From Bacillus paralicheniformis (GTDB taxonomy: Bacteria; Bacillota; Bacilli; Bacillales; Bacillaceae): a stretch of DNA of 64,000 nt. Below the pieces are notes generated by a model. It searched no databases. It saw only the letters and a program-made list of their open reading frames with translations, and was not told where the DNA came from. The stretch covers positions 1-64,000 of the forward strand of contig NZ_LBMN02000018.1 of assembly GCF_001042485.2 (NCBI RefSeq), written 5' to 3'. Below, piece after piece: positions 1 through 8,510 of the stretch (the stretch's first letter is position 1; the number at the start of each line of letters is the position of its first letter). The position numbers and the translations under genes were made by a program.

Positions 1-46
1 TATCTAGTTTTGAGAGAACACCTCTCAGAAAGCCAAAGGCAAGGAA

Positions 47-104
47 ACTCGGCTAAAGGCCCTCACATCCTGTGAGGAACGCCCAGTACCTTCGTCCTGA
101 AGGC
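47..104 (-). repeat. Family A repeat copy in the 23S-5S spacer, inverted
   Basis: Read on the minus strand, this stretch closely matches the two tandem repeats upstream of metK (37890-38001). The shared blocks are a TGCCTTCAGGA start, GAAGGTACTGGGCG, a TCACAGGA-GTGA mini-hairpin and TTTAGCCGAG. It has the small palindrome CACATCCTGTG at 64-74. Its place inside an rRNA spacer means it is probably copied with every rRNA operon that carries this spacer. Confidence 0.75.
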
Positions 105-109
105 AATAG

Positions 110-225
<116 letters not shown>

Positions 226-230
226 ACTTA

Positions 231-262
231 AAAAGACCAGCTGATATCAGCTGGTCTTTTTT
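231..262 (+). terminator. rRNA operon terminator
   Basis: Perfect hairpin AAAGACCAGCTGA / TCAGCTGGTCTTT followed by a T run, just after 5S. The tRNA cluster downstream therefore needs its own promoter. Confidence 0.9.
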
Positions 263-263
263 G

Positions 264-857
264 TTGACGTTCAATCATTGATATAGCGCTTTTAACCCTT
301 CAGTGATCCGCGAAACTTCGAAACAATAGGCTTGCTTTCACCTCTTCAGGCTCGCGATCTGGCGGTTCAGTGCGAATTCCATAGGGAAATATGGAGTCAA
401 TCAACACATCGGCATGTATAAGATCAGTGATGTAAGGCAGTGAAACTCATGCAAATAGAGGAGCAAAAGATGGATGTTCCGGAAAAGGGATTTTGAGGTA
501 TTGAACAGTTTTAAAATTGACAAATGAAGGCATATATTTTGAGCCGTACAACACTCATTTTCAAAACACGCCGCTTGGTATTAAGAGTTGGGATAGAGAG
601 AGTCGAGAAGCCAAATACATTGCTTATCGCTCGAAAAGGACTTAAAATTGTTTTGAAAAAATCAATTCGAATACAAATTTGCTATGGGGAAAAGACAGGA
701 ATTCACGGAGCGTCTGAAGAACCTATTATAAGCAGTACATAGGGATAAATGTTGCTCTGAAGCTTTTGATGCAATATACGGATTAAGCGGAACGATGTGT
801 GCACATTCGTCTTGTTATGATAGAATAAACTGAAAATAAAATTTTTTTAATATAGCC
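264..857. other. Gene-poor decayed interval between rRNA and tRNA cluster
   Basis: About 600 bases without a convincing intact gene. The 72-codon frame at 524-742 lacks a good ribosome site. A different plus-strand frame, 505-645, reads like a coding remnant: it runs through FEPYNTHFQNTPLG and SWDRESREAKYIAYRSKRT to a stop, with no start codon and frame breaks on both sides. A short start-like piece (MQIEEQKMDVPEKGF) at about 450-497 has the same character. I read this as a decayed gene of unknown kind and would not name it. Confidence 0.4.
505..645 (+). pseudogene. Possible coding remnant, family unknown
   Basis: Open frame of about 46 codons without a start, ending at TAA 643-645. Its residue composition (aromatic, Asp/Arg rich, with PYNTHF and AKYIAYRSK) looks more like a real protein end than the overlapping ATG-initiated frame. 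No family is recognised. It could be chance. Confidence 0.25.
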
Positions 858-887
858 TTTACAAATGGGTGTATTCCCGTATATAAT
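858..887 (+). promoter_or_regulatory. Promoter of the tRNA cluster
   Basis: TTTACA (858-863), an 18-base spacer and TATAAT (882-887), a strong SigA-type promoter about 40 bases before the first tRNA. It drives the 20-gene cluster independently of the terminated rRNA operon. Confidence 0.8.
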
Positions 888-926
888 AGTCCTTGTCAGA
901 TCGAGAGTTACTCCAACAACTGACGA

Positions 927-1002
927 GGAGGATTAGCTCAGCTGGGAGAGCATCTGCCTTACAAGCAGAGGGTCGGCGGTTCGATCCCGTCATCCTCCAC
1001 CA
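927..1002 (+). tRNA. tRNA-Val (TAC)
   Basis: Acceptor GGAGGAT pairs with ATCCTCC; anticodon loop CTTACAA gives TAC; CCA is encoded. First tRNA of the cluster. Confidence 0.96.
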
Positions 1003-1017
1003 TTCATTTTGGAATGG

Positions 1018-1093
1018 GCCGGTGTAGCTCAATTGGTAGAGCAACTGAATCGTAATCAGTAGGTTGGGGGTTCAAGTCCTCTTGCCGGCACCA
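1018..1093 (+). tRNA. tRNA-Thr (CGT)
   Basis: Acceptor GCCGGTG / TGCCGGC, anticodon stem ACTGA / TCAGT, loop ATCGTAA, so the anticodon reads CGT (codon ACG). CCA is encoded. The matching B. subtilis cluster gene, as I recall, has TGT, so this looks like an anticodon change. Confidence 0.92.
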
Positions 1094-1174
1094 CGATTTT
1101 ATGATACAATATAAAAGTTGCTGAAAAAAGACAGATAGCTTTCGAAAAAGTCTTCAGTTTTCATTGCAGTATTG

Positions 1175-1250
1175 GAGCCATTAGCTCAGTTGGTAGAGCA
1201 TCTGACTTTTAATCAGAGGGTCGAAGGTTCGAGTCCTTCATGGCTCACCA
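1175..1250 (+). tRNA. tRNA-Lys (TTT)
   Basis: Acceptor GAGCCAT / ATGGCTC, anticodon loop CTTTTAA, CCA encoded. Confidence 0.96.
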
Positions 1251-1257
1251 TTTTCAT

Positions 1258-1342
1258 GCGGATGTGGCGGAATTGGCAGACGCGCTAGAATCAGGCTCTA
1301 GTGTCTTTTAAAGACGTGGGGGTTCAAGTCCCTTCATCCGCA
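1258..1342 (+). tRNA. tRNA-Leu (CAG)
   Basis: Class II tRNA with a long variable arm (GTGTCTTTTAAAGACGT region). Acceptor GCGGATG / CATCCGC; anticodon stem CTAGA / TCTAG around ATCAGGC gives CAG. The 3' CCA is not encoded. Confidence 0.92.
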
Positions 1343-1357
1343 TTGCCAATCTATTTT

Positions 1358-1429
1358 GCGGAAGTAGTTCAGTGGTAGAACACCACCTTGCCAAGGTGGG
1401 GGTCGCGGGTTCGAATCCCGTCTTCCGCT
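1358..1429 (+). tRNA. tRNA-Gly (GCC)
   Basis: Acceptor GCGGAAG / CTTCCGC, anticodon loop TTGCCAA, no encoded CCA (sequence continues TTGATC). Confidence 0.94.
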
Positions 1430-1440
1430 TGATCATCTAT

Positions 1441-1517
1441 GCGCCCGTAGCTCAATTGGATAGAGCGTTTGACTACGGATCAAAAGGTTAGGGGTTCGAC
1501 TCCTCTCGGGCGCGCCA
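1441..1517 (+). tRNA. tRNA-Arg (ACG)
   Basis: Acceptor GCGCCCG / CGGGCGC, anticodon loop CTACGGA, CCA encoded. The ACG anticodon is the usual substrate of TadA (inosine at position 34). Confidence 0.95.
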
Positions 1518-1525
1518 TTATATAA

Positions 1526-1602
1526 CGGGAAGTAGCTCAGCTTGGTAGAGCACATGGTTTGGGACCATGGGGTCGCAGGTTCGAATCCTGTCTTCCCGAC
1601 CA
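1526..1602 (+). tRNA. tRNA-Pro (TGG)
   Basis: Acceptor CGGGAAG / CTTCCCG, anticodon loop TTTGGGA, CCA encoded. Confidence 0.96.
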
Positions 1603-1608
1603 TTATTT

Positions 1609-1681
1609 GGGGCCTTAGCTCAGCTGGGAGAGCGCCTGCTTTGCACGCAGGAGGTCAGCGGTTCGATCCCGCTAGGCTCCA
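1609..1681 (+). tRNA. tRNA-Ala (TGC)
   Basis: Acceptor GGGGCCT / AGGCTCC, anticodon loop TTTGCAC, no encoded CCA. Confidence 0.95.
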
Positions 1682-1706
1682 CTTTGTTATCTTTAATATT
1701 CACCAT

Positions 1707-1780
1707 GGCGGTGTAGCTCAGCTGGCTAGAGCGTACGGTTCATACCCGTGAGGTCGGGGGTTCGATTCCCTCCGCCGCTA
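1707..1780 (+). tRNA. tRNA-Met (CAT), elongator
   Basis: Acceptor GGCGGTG / CGCCGCT, anticodon loop TTCATAC, no encoded CCA. Position 1 pairs normally, so it is not the initiator; that one lies at 1987. Confidence 0.92.
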
Positions 1781-1785
1781 TTAAA

Positions 1786-1862
1786 GGACCTTTAGCTCAG
1801 TTGGTTAGAGCAGACGGCTCATAACCGTCCGGTCGTAGGTTCGAGTCCTACAAGGTCCACCA
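1786..1862 (+). tRNA. tRNA-Ile2 (CAT, lysidine type)
   Basis: Acceptor GGACCTT / AAGGTCC, anticodon loop CTCATAA, CCA encoded. The body matches the minor Ile tRNA whose C34 is modified to lysidine by TilS rather than a Met tRNA. The assignment rests on body similarity and cluster order. Confidence 0.85.
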
Positions 1863-1869
1863 TTGTTAC

Positions 1870-1962
1870 GGAGGAATACCCAAGTCTGGCTGAAGGGATC
1901 GGTCTTGAAAACCGACAGGGGTGTCAAAGCCCGCGGGGGTTCGAATCCCTCTTCCTCCGCCA
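1870..1962 (+). tRNA. tRNA-Ser (TGA)
   Basis: Class II tRNA of 93 nt with a long variable arm; acceptor GGAGGAA / TTCCTCC, anticodon loop CTTGAAA, CCA encoded. Confidence 0.95.
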
Positions 1963-1986
1963 TATATCTATTATTGTTTTGATCAT

Positions 1987-2064
<78 letters not shown>

Positions 2065-2085
2065 ATTTAAATTCATTGCCAAAAT

Positions 2086-2162
2086 GGTCCGGTAGTTCAG
2101 TTGGTTAGAATGCCTGCCTGTCACGCAGGAGGTCGCGGGTTCGAGTCCCGTCCGGACCGCCA
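2086..2162 (+). tRNA. tRNA-Asp (GTC)
   Basis: Acceptor GGTCCGG / CCGGACC, anticodon loop CTGTCAC, G73 discriminator, CCA encoded. Confidence 0.96.
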
Positions 2163-2171
2163 TTTAATAAA

Positions 2172-2247
<76 letters not shown>

Positions 2248-2268
2248 TTTTACAATTTTATATATTGC

Positions 2269-2345
2269 GGCGGTTGTGGCGAAGTGGTTAACGCACCAGA
2301 TTGTGGCTCTGGCATTCGTGGGTTCGATTCCCATCAACCGCCCCA
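2269..2345 (+). tRNA. tRNA-His (GTG)
   Basis: Acceptor GCGGTTG / CAACCGC plus the extra G-1 (2269) paired with C73, the His identity element. Anticodon loop TTGTGGC, CCA encoded. Confidence 0.95.
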
Positions 2346-2353
2346 TGCGAAAT

Positions 2354-2427
2354 GCGGGTGTAGTTTAGTGGTAAAACCTCAGCCTTCCAAGCTGATGTCG
2401 TGGGTTCGATTCCCATCACCCGCTCCA
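2354..2427 (+). tRNA. tRNA-Gly (TCC)
   Basis: Acceptor GCGGGTG / CACCCGC, anticodon loop CTTCCAA, T73 discriminator, CCA encoded. Confidence 0.95.
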
Positions 2428-2439
2428 TTTGCATATCAT

Positions 2440-2516
<77 letters not shown>

Positions 2517-2522
2517 TGATAT

Positions 2523-2597
2523 TCCGCAGTAGCTCAGTGGTAGAGCTATCGGCTGTTAACCGATCGGTCGCAGGTTCGAATCCTGCCTGCGGAGCCA
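2523..2597 (+). tRNA. tRNA-Asn (GTT)
   Basis: Acceptor TCCGCAG / CTGCGGA, anticodon loop CTGTTAA, CCA encoded. The next tRNA starts two bases later. Confidence 0.96.
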
Positions 2598-2598
2598 T

Positions 2599-2689
2599 GG
2601 AGAAGTACTCAAGTGGCTGAAGAGGCGCCCCTGCTAAGGGTGTAGGTCGCGTAAGCGGCGCGAGGGTTCAAATCCCTCCTTCTCCGCCA
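2599..2689 (+). tRNA. tRNA-Ser (GCT)
   Basis: Class II tRNA; acceptor GGAGAAG / CTTCTCC, anticodon GCT in CTGCTAA, long variable arm (GTCGCGTAAGCGGCGC), CCA encoded. Confidence 0.95.
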
Positions 2690-2701
2690 TTTTTTTAATA
2701 A

Positions 2702-2773
2702 GGCCCGTTGGTCAAGTGGTTAAGACACCGCCCTTTCACGGCGGTAACACGGGTTCGAATCCCGTACGGGTCA
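2702..2773 (+). tRNA. tRNA-Glu (TTC)
   Basis: Acceptor GGCCCGT / ACGGGTC, anticodon loop CTTTCAC, no encoded CCA. Last tRNA of the cluster. Confidence 0.95.
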
Positions 2774-2780
2774 TCATGTT

Positions 2781-2813
2781 AAACTCTGCATCATTATGAT
2801 GCGGAGTTTTTTT
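2781..2813 (+). terminator. tRNA cluster terminator
   Basis: AACTCTGCATCAT / ATGATGCGGAGTT hairpin followed by seven T, directly after tRNA-Glu. Confidence 0.9.
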
Positions 2814-2871
2814 ATGCCTGTATGACTTCAGTCAATGTTCAAAAAGGATATTGTTGAACTTTGTCAATAAA

Positions 2872-2908
2872 AAGAAGCGCTTTCATGAAAGGGATCAAGC
2901 CATATTAT
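2872..2908 (+). promoter_or_regulatory. Candidate control region of the glycogen operon
   Basis: AAGAAGCGCTTTCA (2872-2885) matches 11 of 14 positions of the CcpA cre consensus, with a complete right half. CATATTAT (2901-2908) could be a SigE-type -10 (consensus CATACAAT), but no good -35 sits at the usual spacing. B. subtilis glg is SigE-dependent; whether that holds here is inference. Confidence 0.3.
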
Positions 2909-2957
2909 GCGAATAAAAGAGTAATCTTTAAATATAGTGGCAGAAAGGATGAAATCA

Positions 2958-4841
2958 ATGGCTGGTGTGAGTGCCTCGGATATTAAAGCGCATCTCTTTC
3001 ATGACGGTCGGCTTTATGAATGCTACAGATTTTTCGGCGCTCATCAAATGGAACAGGACGGTCGCCAAGGTTTTCGCTTCTGTGTTTGGGCCCCTCATGC
3101 GAAGGAAGTTCGAATCGCCGGAACGTTTAACGGCTGGTCCGGTGCCCGGCATCAAATGGAGAAGCGTCATCAGGAAGGCATATGGGAACTGTTTATCCCC
3201 GGCATCGGAGAAGGGGAGCTGTATAAATATGAAATGATCACAGCCGCAAATGAAACAAAATTGAAGGCCGATCCCTATGCTTTTTTTTCTGAAGTCAGGC
3301 CGAAAACGGCATCGATCACTTATCAATTGGCCGGATACCCATGGGGCGACCGAAAGTGGCAAAAGAAAAAGAAACAAAAAAACGTATATGAAAAACCGAT
3401 TTCCATCTACGAGCTTCATGTCGGTTCGTGGAAAAAGAAAGCGGATGGGCGTTTTTTCACATACCGGGAACTGAGCGAAACAGTCATTCCTTACGTTAAA
3501 GAACACGGATTCACACATATCGAGCTGATGCCGTTGACAGAGCACCCGTTTGACCGTTCATGGGGCTATCAGACAACGGGGTACTACAGTCCGACGAGCA
3601 GATATGGCGAACCGCATGACTTGATGTATTTTATCGACCAGTGCCATCAGCATGAAATCGGCGTCATTATGGATTGGGTTCCCGGCCATTTCTGCAAAGA
3701 TGACCACGGCTTGTATTTGTTTGACGGTATGCCGCTGTATGAATATTCACATGAGCATGACAGGGAAAATTGGGAATGGGGGACCGCCAATTTTGACCTC
3801 GGAAAACGAGAAGTTCGCAGTTTTTTAATCTCGAATGCGTTGTATTGGATCGAGATGTATCACATAGATGGATTTCGAGTCGATGCAGTTGCAAACCTCC
3901 TGTATTGGCCAAACCGTCCTCAGGCTGAAGCGAACGGCTTTGCCGTCGAATTTATTCAAACTTTAAATGAACAGGTTTTTGCAAAAGATCCCCACTTTTT
4001 AATGATTGCTGAGGACTCCACAGACTGGCCGCTTGTGACGCATCCGACCTATGCAGGCGGTCTCGGGTTTAATTATAAGTGGAATATGGGTTGGATGAAC
4101 GATGTATTAACCTATATGGAAGCTTCCCCAGAACAAAGAAAACACCTGCATCATCTTGTTTCATTCTCCTTAATGTATGCCTACTCAGAAAATTACATCC
4201 TGCCGTTCTCCCATGATGAAGTGGTATACGGCAAAAAGTCTCTGCTTCATAAGATGCCCGGCGATTACTGGCAGAAATTCGCCCAGTACCGCCTGCTGAT
4301 CAGTTATTTTACGCTGCACCCGGGAAAAAAACTTCTCTTTATGGGCGGTGAGTTTGCTCAATTTGATGAATGGAAAGACGAAGAAGAGCTCGATTGGTTC
4401 TTGGACGATTTTGACATGCACCGCAAGGCCCGGATGTTTACAAAGGAGGCTCTTCACCTCTACAAAAAAAGCCGTATTCTGTATGAAAATGATCATCGGC
4501 AGCAAGGATTCGAGTGGATTGACGTCAACAATGCGGAACAGTCGATTGTATCGTTTATCCGCTATGGAAAACAGCCCGGTGAAGCGTTGATTATCGTCTG
4601 CAATTTTACGCCTTCCGTTTATCACGAATATCAGGTCGGCGTCCCTTTTCAAACCGGATATATCGAAGTGCTTAACAGCGATGATGCAAAATACGGAGGT
4701 TCACACCAAATCAACCCGAAACGCCTTCAAGCAAAAGCAGGCGTTCTGCATGGCAAACCATACAGCATCAGCATGACAGTCCCTCCGCTGGGAGCTGCGG
4801 TTTTCAGAGCAGTCAAAAAGAGAGGAGCGAAAAAGGGATGA
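2958..4841 (+). CDS. glgB: 1,4-alpha-glucan branching enzyme GlgB
   Basis: Cuts alpha-1,4 chains and rejoins them in alpha-1,6 linkage to branch glycogen. 627 residues, the same length as the B. subtilis enzyme. An N-terminal CBM48 ([11 protein letters not shown], then GTFNGW) precedes the GH13 barrel. The conserved regions are DWVPGHF near 239, the nucleophile Asp in GFRVDAV near 308, the acid/base Glu in IAEDST near 352 and SHDE at 418-421. An upstream GTG (2937) and ATG (2949) are in frame, but AAAGG at 2943-2948 is correctly spaced only for ATG 2958. First gene of the glg operon; it overlaps glgC by four bases (ATGA). Confidence 0.97.
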   Translation: MAGVSASDIKAHLFHDGRLYECYRFFGAHQMEQDGRQGFRFCVWAPHAKEVRIAGTFNGWSGARHQMEKRHQEGIWELFIPGIGEGELYKYEMITAANETKLKADPYAFFSEVRPKTASITYQLAGYPWGDRKWQKKKKQKNVYEKPISIYELHVGSWKKKADGRFFTYRELSETVIPYVKEHGFTHIELMPLTEHPFDRSWGYQTTGYYSPTSRYGEPHDLMYFIDQCHQHEIGVIMDWVPGHFCKDDHGLYLFDGMPLYEYSHEHDRENWEWGTANFDLGKREVRSFLISNALYWIEMYHIDGFRVDAVANLLYWPNRPQAEANGFAVEFIQTLNEQVFAKDPHFLMIAEDSTDWPLVTHPTYAGGLGFNYKWNMGWMNDVLTYMEASPEQRKHLHHLVSFSLMYAYSENYILPFSHDEVVYGKKSLLHKMPGDYWQKFAQYRLLISYFTLHPGKKLLFMGGEFAQFDEWKDEEELDWFLDDFDMHRKARMFTKEALHLYKKSRILYENDHRQQGFEWIDVNNAEQSIVSFIRYGKQPGEALIIVCNFTPSVYHEYQVGVPFQTGYIEVLNSDDAKYGGSHQINPKRLQAKAGVLHGKPYSISMTVPPLGAAVFRAVKKRGAKKG

Positions 4842-5977
4842 AAGAACAATGTGTGGCTATGCTTTTGGCTGGCGGCAAGGGAAGCAGGCTGAATGCCTTA
4901 ACGAAAAACCTCGCAAAACCGGCCGTTCCATTTGGCGGCAAGTACAGAATCATCGATTTTGCCCTCAGCAACTGCGCCAACTCGGGAATTCATCATGTCG
5001 GTGTGCTGACTCAATACCAACCGCTTTTATTAAACTCATATATCGGCATCGGCGAGCCATGGGATCTTGACCGCAATGACGGCGGGGTCTCCATTTTGTC
5101 CCCTTATGCAGAAGCGTCAGAAGTGAAGTGGTACAAAGGAACGGCAAGCGCGATTTATGAAAACCGCCATTTTTTAAAAGAGCTTCAGCCTGAACATGTA
5201 CTCATCCTATCAGGAGATCATATCTACAAAATGGATTACGGAAAAATGCTCGAATACCACGTGGAGAAACAGGCTGACGCCACCATTGCCGTCATCGAAG
5301 TGAGCTGGGCAGAAGCCGGCCGTTTCGGTATCCTTCATACGAATGACAAGATGGAGATTACAAGCTTTGAGGAAAAGCCGAAATACCCGAAGAGCAACTT
5401 GGCATCGATGGGTGTCTACGTTTTCAAATGGAGCGTGCTTGAAGAGGCGCTTGAACGCGATGAAAAAAAATCCGGCTCAAGCCACGATTTCGGTAAAGAT
5501 ATCATACCGGCTCTTCTCGAGGAAAAGAAGCAGCTGAACGCTTATCCGTTTAAAGGGTACTGGAAGGATGTCGGTACGGTCAGAAGTTTATGGGAAGCTA
5601 ATATGGATCTGCTTGGAGATCATCCTCCACTTGACCTGTTCGAACGGAACTGGCGGATTTATTCCGTCGCTCCGAACCTACCGCCGCAGTTTGTTGCCGA
5701 GCAGGCGGACATCAAAGAATCGCTCATTAGCGAAGGGTGCGCCGTATATGGGGCTGTCACCCGTTCGGTTATCTTTCAGCGCGTTGCAATCGGCAGACAT
5801 TCCGCAATCAAACGTTCAGTCGTGATGCATGACGTTTCTATTGGAGAGCATGTTGAGATCGAAAATGCTATTGTATCGGCAGGAATTCGAATTCCGGACG
5901 GTTTTCACGCGAAGGCGGAAGATGGCGAAGTCCTGCTGATCACAGAGGAATATGTCAAAAAACATAAGGTTGTTTAA
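4838..5977 (+). CDS. glgC: Glucose-1-phosphate adenylyltransferase GlgC
   Basis: Makes ADP-glucose from ATP and glucose-1-phosphate, the committed step of glycogen synthesis. 379 residues. The nucleotidyltransferase signature LAGGKGSRL is at about 10-18, followed by [18 protein letters not shown] and the metal/sugar region [11 protein letters not shown]. The C-terminal third has the hexapeptide pattern of a left-handed beta helix ([14 protein letters not shown]). The start overlaps the glgB stop. It probably forms a heteromeric enzyme with the next gene, glgD. Confidence 0.97.
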   Translation: MKEQCVAMLLAGGKGSRLNALTKNLAKPAVPFGGKYRIIDFALSNCANSGIHHVGVLTQYQPLLLNSYIGIGEPWDLDRNDGGVSILSPYAEASEVKWYKGTASAIYENRHFLKELQPEHVLILSGDHIYKMDYGKMLEYHVEKQADATIAVIEVSWAEAGRFGILHTNDKMEITSFEEKPKYPKSNLASMGVYVFKWSVLEEALERDEKKSGSSHDFGKDIIPALLEEKKQLNAYPFKGYWKDVGTVRSLWEANMDLLGDHPPLDLFERNWRIYSVAPNLPPQFVAEQADIKESLISEGCAVYGAVTRSVIFQRVAIGRHSAIKRSVVMHDVSIGEHVEIENAIVSAGIRIPDGFHAKAEDGEVLLITEEYVKKHKVV

Positions 5978-5994
5978 ACAACACGGAGAGGCGG

Positions 5995-7032
5995 ATGGTG
6001 CCAATGAATAAACAAATGCTGGGAATTATTGATGCAGCTGTCAACCAGCACTCTCTTCAGGATTTAACGGCCGGACGTTCGATCGGAGCCGTTCCATTTG
6101 CAGGAAGGTACCGGCTGATCGATTTTGCATTGTCAGGAATGGTTCATGCAGGCATTCGGAGTGTCGCTGTATTTTCCAAGTCTCCGTACCGTTCCTTGAT
6201 GGATCATTTAGGATCGGGAAAAGAGTGGGATTTAAACAGGAAAAGGGACGGTCTTTTCTTTCTTCCGTCTTCGATTCCCCATGACGAGCATGTCGGGCTT
6301 GGTTCGTTTCGGCAATTTGCCGAGCATCTCGATTATTTTCAAAGAAGTACTCAGCCATATGCTGCTGTGGCAAACAGCTATACGGTCTGCCACATTCCTT
6401 TTCAAGAAGTGCTCAAACAGCACCTTGAATCCGGGTGTGATCTGACTGAAGTTTGTCAAGAAGGAAAACCTTTAGGTTTGTATGTCACGAAAAAAAGTCT
6501 GTTGAGAGAGATGGTTGAAGGGCATTGCGCCGGAGGAGCGCAATCTTTTGAGGAAGTCTGCCGGAAAGAGCGTGGTTCGCTATCCGTCAACAGCTATGAG
6601 CATTCGGGGTATACCGCCGTGATCGATTCCCCGGAAAGCTATCTCTTTCATAGTTTGAACCTCATTCAGCCCGTGTTTCGGGAGCAAATCTTTCATATGG
6701 GCCAGCCTGTCTACACAAAAATAAAAAACGATCCTCCTGTAAAATACGCTAAAAACAGCAGGGTAAAGCAATCGATTATCGCTAACGGCTGCGTCATCGA
6801 AGGTGAAGTTGAGAATTCGGTCTTGTTCAGAGGAGTTCACGTAGGAAAAGGAACGATCATTAAAAACAGCGTGATTATGCAAAAAACAAGGATTGGAGAA
6901 AACTGCCGGCTGGAGCACGTCATTTGCGACAAGGATGTCAAAATCGGCCATCATATCGAAATGTCCGGCACTATGAGCCTCCCTTTCATCATAAAAAAAG
7001 GAGCCGTACAAGGAGCGCTGATGAACTCTTGA
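5995..7032 (+). CDS. glgD: Glycogen biosynthesis protein GlgD, regulatory ADP-glucose pyrophosphorylase subunit
   Basis: 345-residue paralogue of GlgC. It keeps the PFAGRYRLIDFALS block and the C-terminal hexapeptide helix (ENSVLFRGVHVGKGT), but the N-terminal GGKG triphosphate loop is gone (GIIDAAVNQHS in its place). It is therefore probably not catalytic alone; in Bacillales GlgD acts as the partner that modulates GlgC. Start at ATG 5995 behind GGAGAGG; ATG 6004 is an alternative. The stop overlaps the glgA start. Confidence 0.93.
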   Translation: MVPMNKQMLGIIDAAVNQHSLQDLTAGRSIGAVPFAGRYRLIDFALSGMVHAGIRSVAVFSKSPYRSLMDHLGSGKEWDLNRKRDGLFFLPSSIPHDEHVGLGSFRQFAEHLDYFQRSTQPYAAVANSYTVCHIPFQEVLKQHLESGCDLTEVCQEGKPLGLYVTKKSLLREMVEGHCAGGAQSFEEVCRKERGSLSVNSYEHSGYTAVIDSPESYLFHSLNLIQPVFREQIFHMGQPVYTKIKNDPPVKYAKNSRVKQSIIANGCVIEGEVENSVLFRGVHVGKGTIIKNSVIMQKTRIGENCRLEHVICDKDVKIGHHIEMSGTMSLPFIIKKGAVQGALMNS

Positions 7033-8510
7033 AAGTCTTATTCGCTGTCTCTGAATGTGTGCCGTTTGTTAAATCAGGCGGGCTCGCCGATGTCGCCGGT
7101 GCGCTCCCGAAAGAACTCGCCCTTTTAGGAATAGAAACGGCTGTCATGATGCCGAAATACAGCTTGATTGCGGAAGATTTCAGAAGAAGGATGGTTAAAA
7201 CGGCTGAATGCGAAGTTCGCGTCGGGTGGCGCAGGCAGTTTTGCGGCATTGAACACCTTGAACATGACGGAATTTCTTATTATTTTCTAGATCATGAGTA
7301 TTATTTTAACCGGGATTCCCTCTACGGCCATTATGATGATGGAGAACGGTTTGCTTTTTTCTCGCGGGCCGTTTTGGAAGCATTATACGCGCTGAATTTT
7401 GATGCTGATGTCATCCATACCCATGATTGGCACGCAGGGATGATCAATTATTTATTAAAAGAGGAATATCAAAAAAAACCGTTCTATCAGCGCATGAAAA
7501 GCGTATTCACCATTCATAACCTTCAATTTCAGGGAATTTTTCCGAAGGAAGCGGTCCATGACTTGCTCGGCCTTGACATTTCCCACTTCACAACGGAAAA
7601 GCTCGAGTTTTATGGACACATCAATTATATGAAAGGCGGCATTATTGCCGCTGATCAGGTGACAACGGTCAGTCCGACGTACAGCAATGAAATTTTGACT
7701 CCATACTACGGCGAGCGGCTTGAAGGGGTGCTGGCAGACAAGAAGGATGTGCTGACCGGCATTTTAAACGGGATTGATGATGAGCTGTACGACCCTTTAA
7801 ATGATCCTCACATCGATTATCATTACGATGCCGTCAACCGTGACGGAAAACGGAAAAATAAAGCTGTGATCCAGAAGACATTCGGTCTGCCGGTGAATGA
7901 AGACATTCCGCTCATCAGCATGGTGACAAGGCTGACGAAGCAAAAAGGCATCGATTTGATCAAGCGGGTATTGCACGAACTGTTTCAAGAAGAAGACATG
8001 CAGCTGCTCGTTTTAGGAACCGGAGAAGCGGAATATGAAAATTATTTTCGCTATATGGAGCAGGCTTTTCCGGAGCGGTGCAAGGCGTATATCGGTTTTC
8101 ATGAACCGCTCAGCCGCAAGATTTATGCCGGCAGCGATCTTTTCCTGATGCCTTCAAAATTCGAGCCGTGCGGTCTTGGGCAGCTGATTGCCCTTAGATA
8201 CGGAGCGGTTCCGGTTGTCAGGGAAACAGGCGGGCTTCACGATACAGTGACCGCTTACCAGGAAACAAACGGTGAAGGCAACGGTTTTACGTTCGCCCAT
8301 TTTAACGCCCATGATATGAAGTATACGATTAAAAGAGCACTGTCTATATATCACCGGAAAGAAGAATGGGGCAGCATCGTTCAAAAAGCCATGACACATG
8401 ATGTCAGCTGGGCTTTGTCAGCCCGTCAGTATCAGCAGTTATACAGCCGGGAGATAAAGGGGGAAGCGCCATGTTCTCGTGTAAAGAAGGCTTTAAACAA
8501 TGCTTTTTGA
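7029..8510 (+). CDS. glgA: Glycogen synthase GlgA (ADP-glucose)
   Basis: GT5 family starch/glycogen synthase, transferring glucose from ADP-glucose to the growing chain. 493 residues. The ADP-glucose contact motif KSGGLADVAG begins at residue 13, and FEPCGLGQ near 378 is the C-terminal nucleotide-site motif. The start is TTG 7029, overlapping the glgD stop (TTGA), with AAGGAG upstream; the longer frame to 6924 lies inside glgD and has no family similarity. It overlaps glgP by 40 bases. Confidence 0.96.
   Translation: MKVLFAVSECVPFVKSGGLADVAGALPKELALLGIETAVMMPKYSLIAEDFRRRMVKTAECEVRVGWRRQFCGIEHLEHDGISYYFLDHEYYFNRDSLYGHYDDGERFAFFSRAVLEALYALNFDADVIHTHDWHAGMINYLLKEEYQKKPFYQRMKSVFTIHNLQFQGIFPKEAVHDLLGLDISHFTTEKLEFYGHINYMKGGIIAADQVTTVSPTYSNEILTPYYGERLEGVLADKKDVLTGILNGIDDELYDPLNDPHIDYHYDAVNRDGKRKNKAVIQKTFGLPVNEDIPLISMVTRLTKQKGIDLIKRVLHELFQEEDMQLLVLGTGEAEYENYFRYMEQAFPERCKAYIGFHEPLSRKIYAGSDLFLMPSKFEPCGLGQLIALRYGAVPVVRETGGLHDTVTAYQETNGEGNGFTFAHFNAHDMKYTIKRALSIYHRKEEWGSIVQKAMTHDVSWALSARQYQQLYSREIKGEAPCSRVKKALNNAF

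Noticed and set aside
2955-3545. Long minus-strand frame (196 codons) opposite glgB
   Set aside because: Shadow of a strong coding gene in high-content codons; no ribosome site or protein family.
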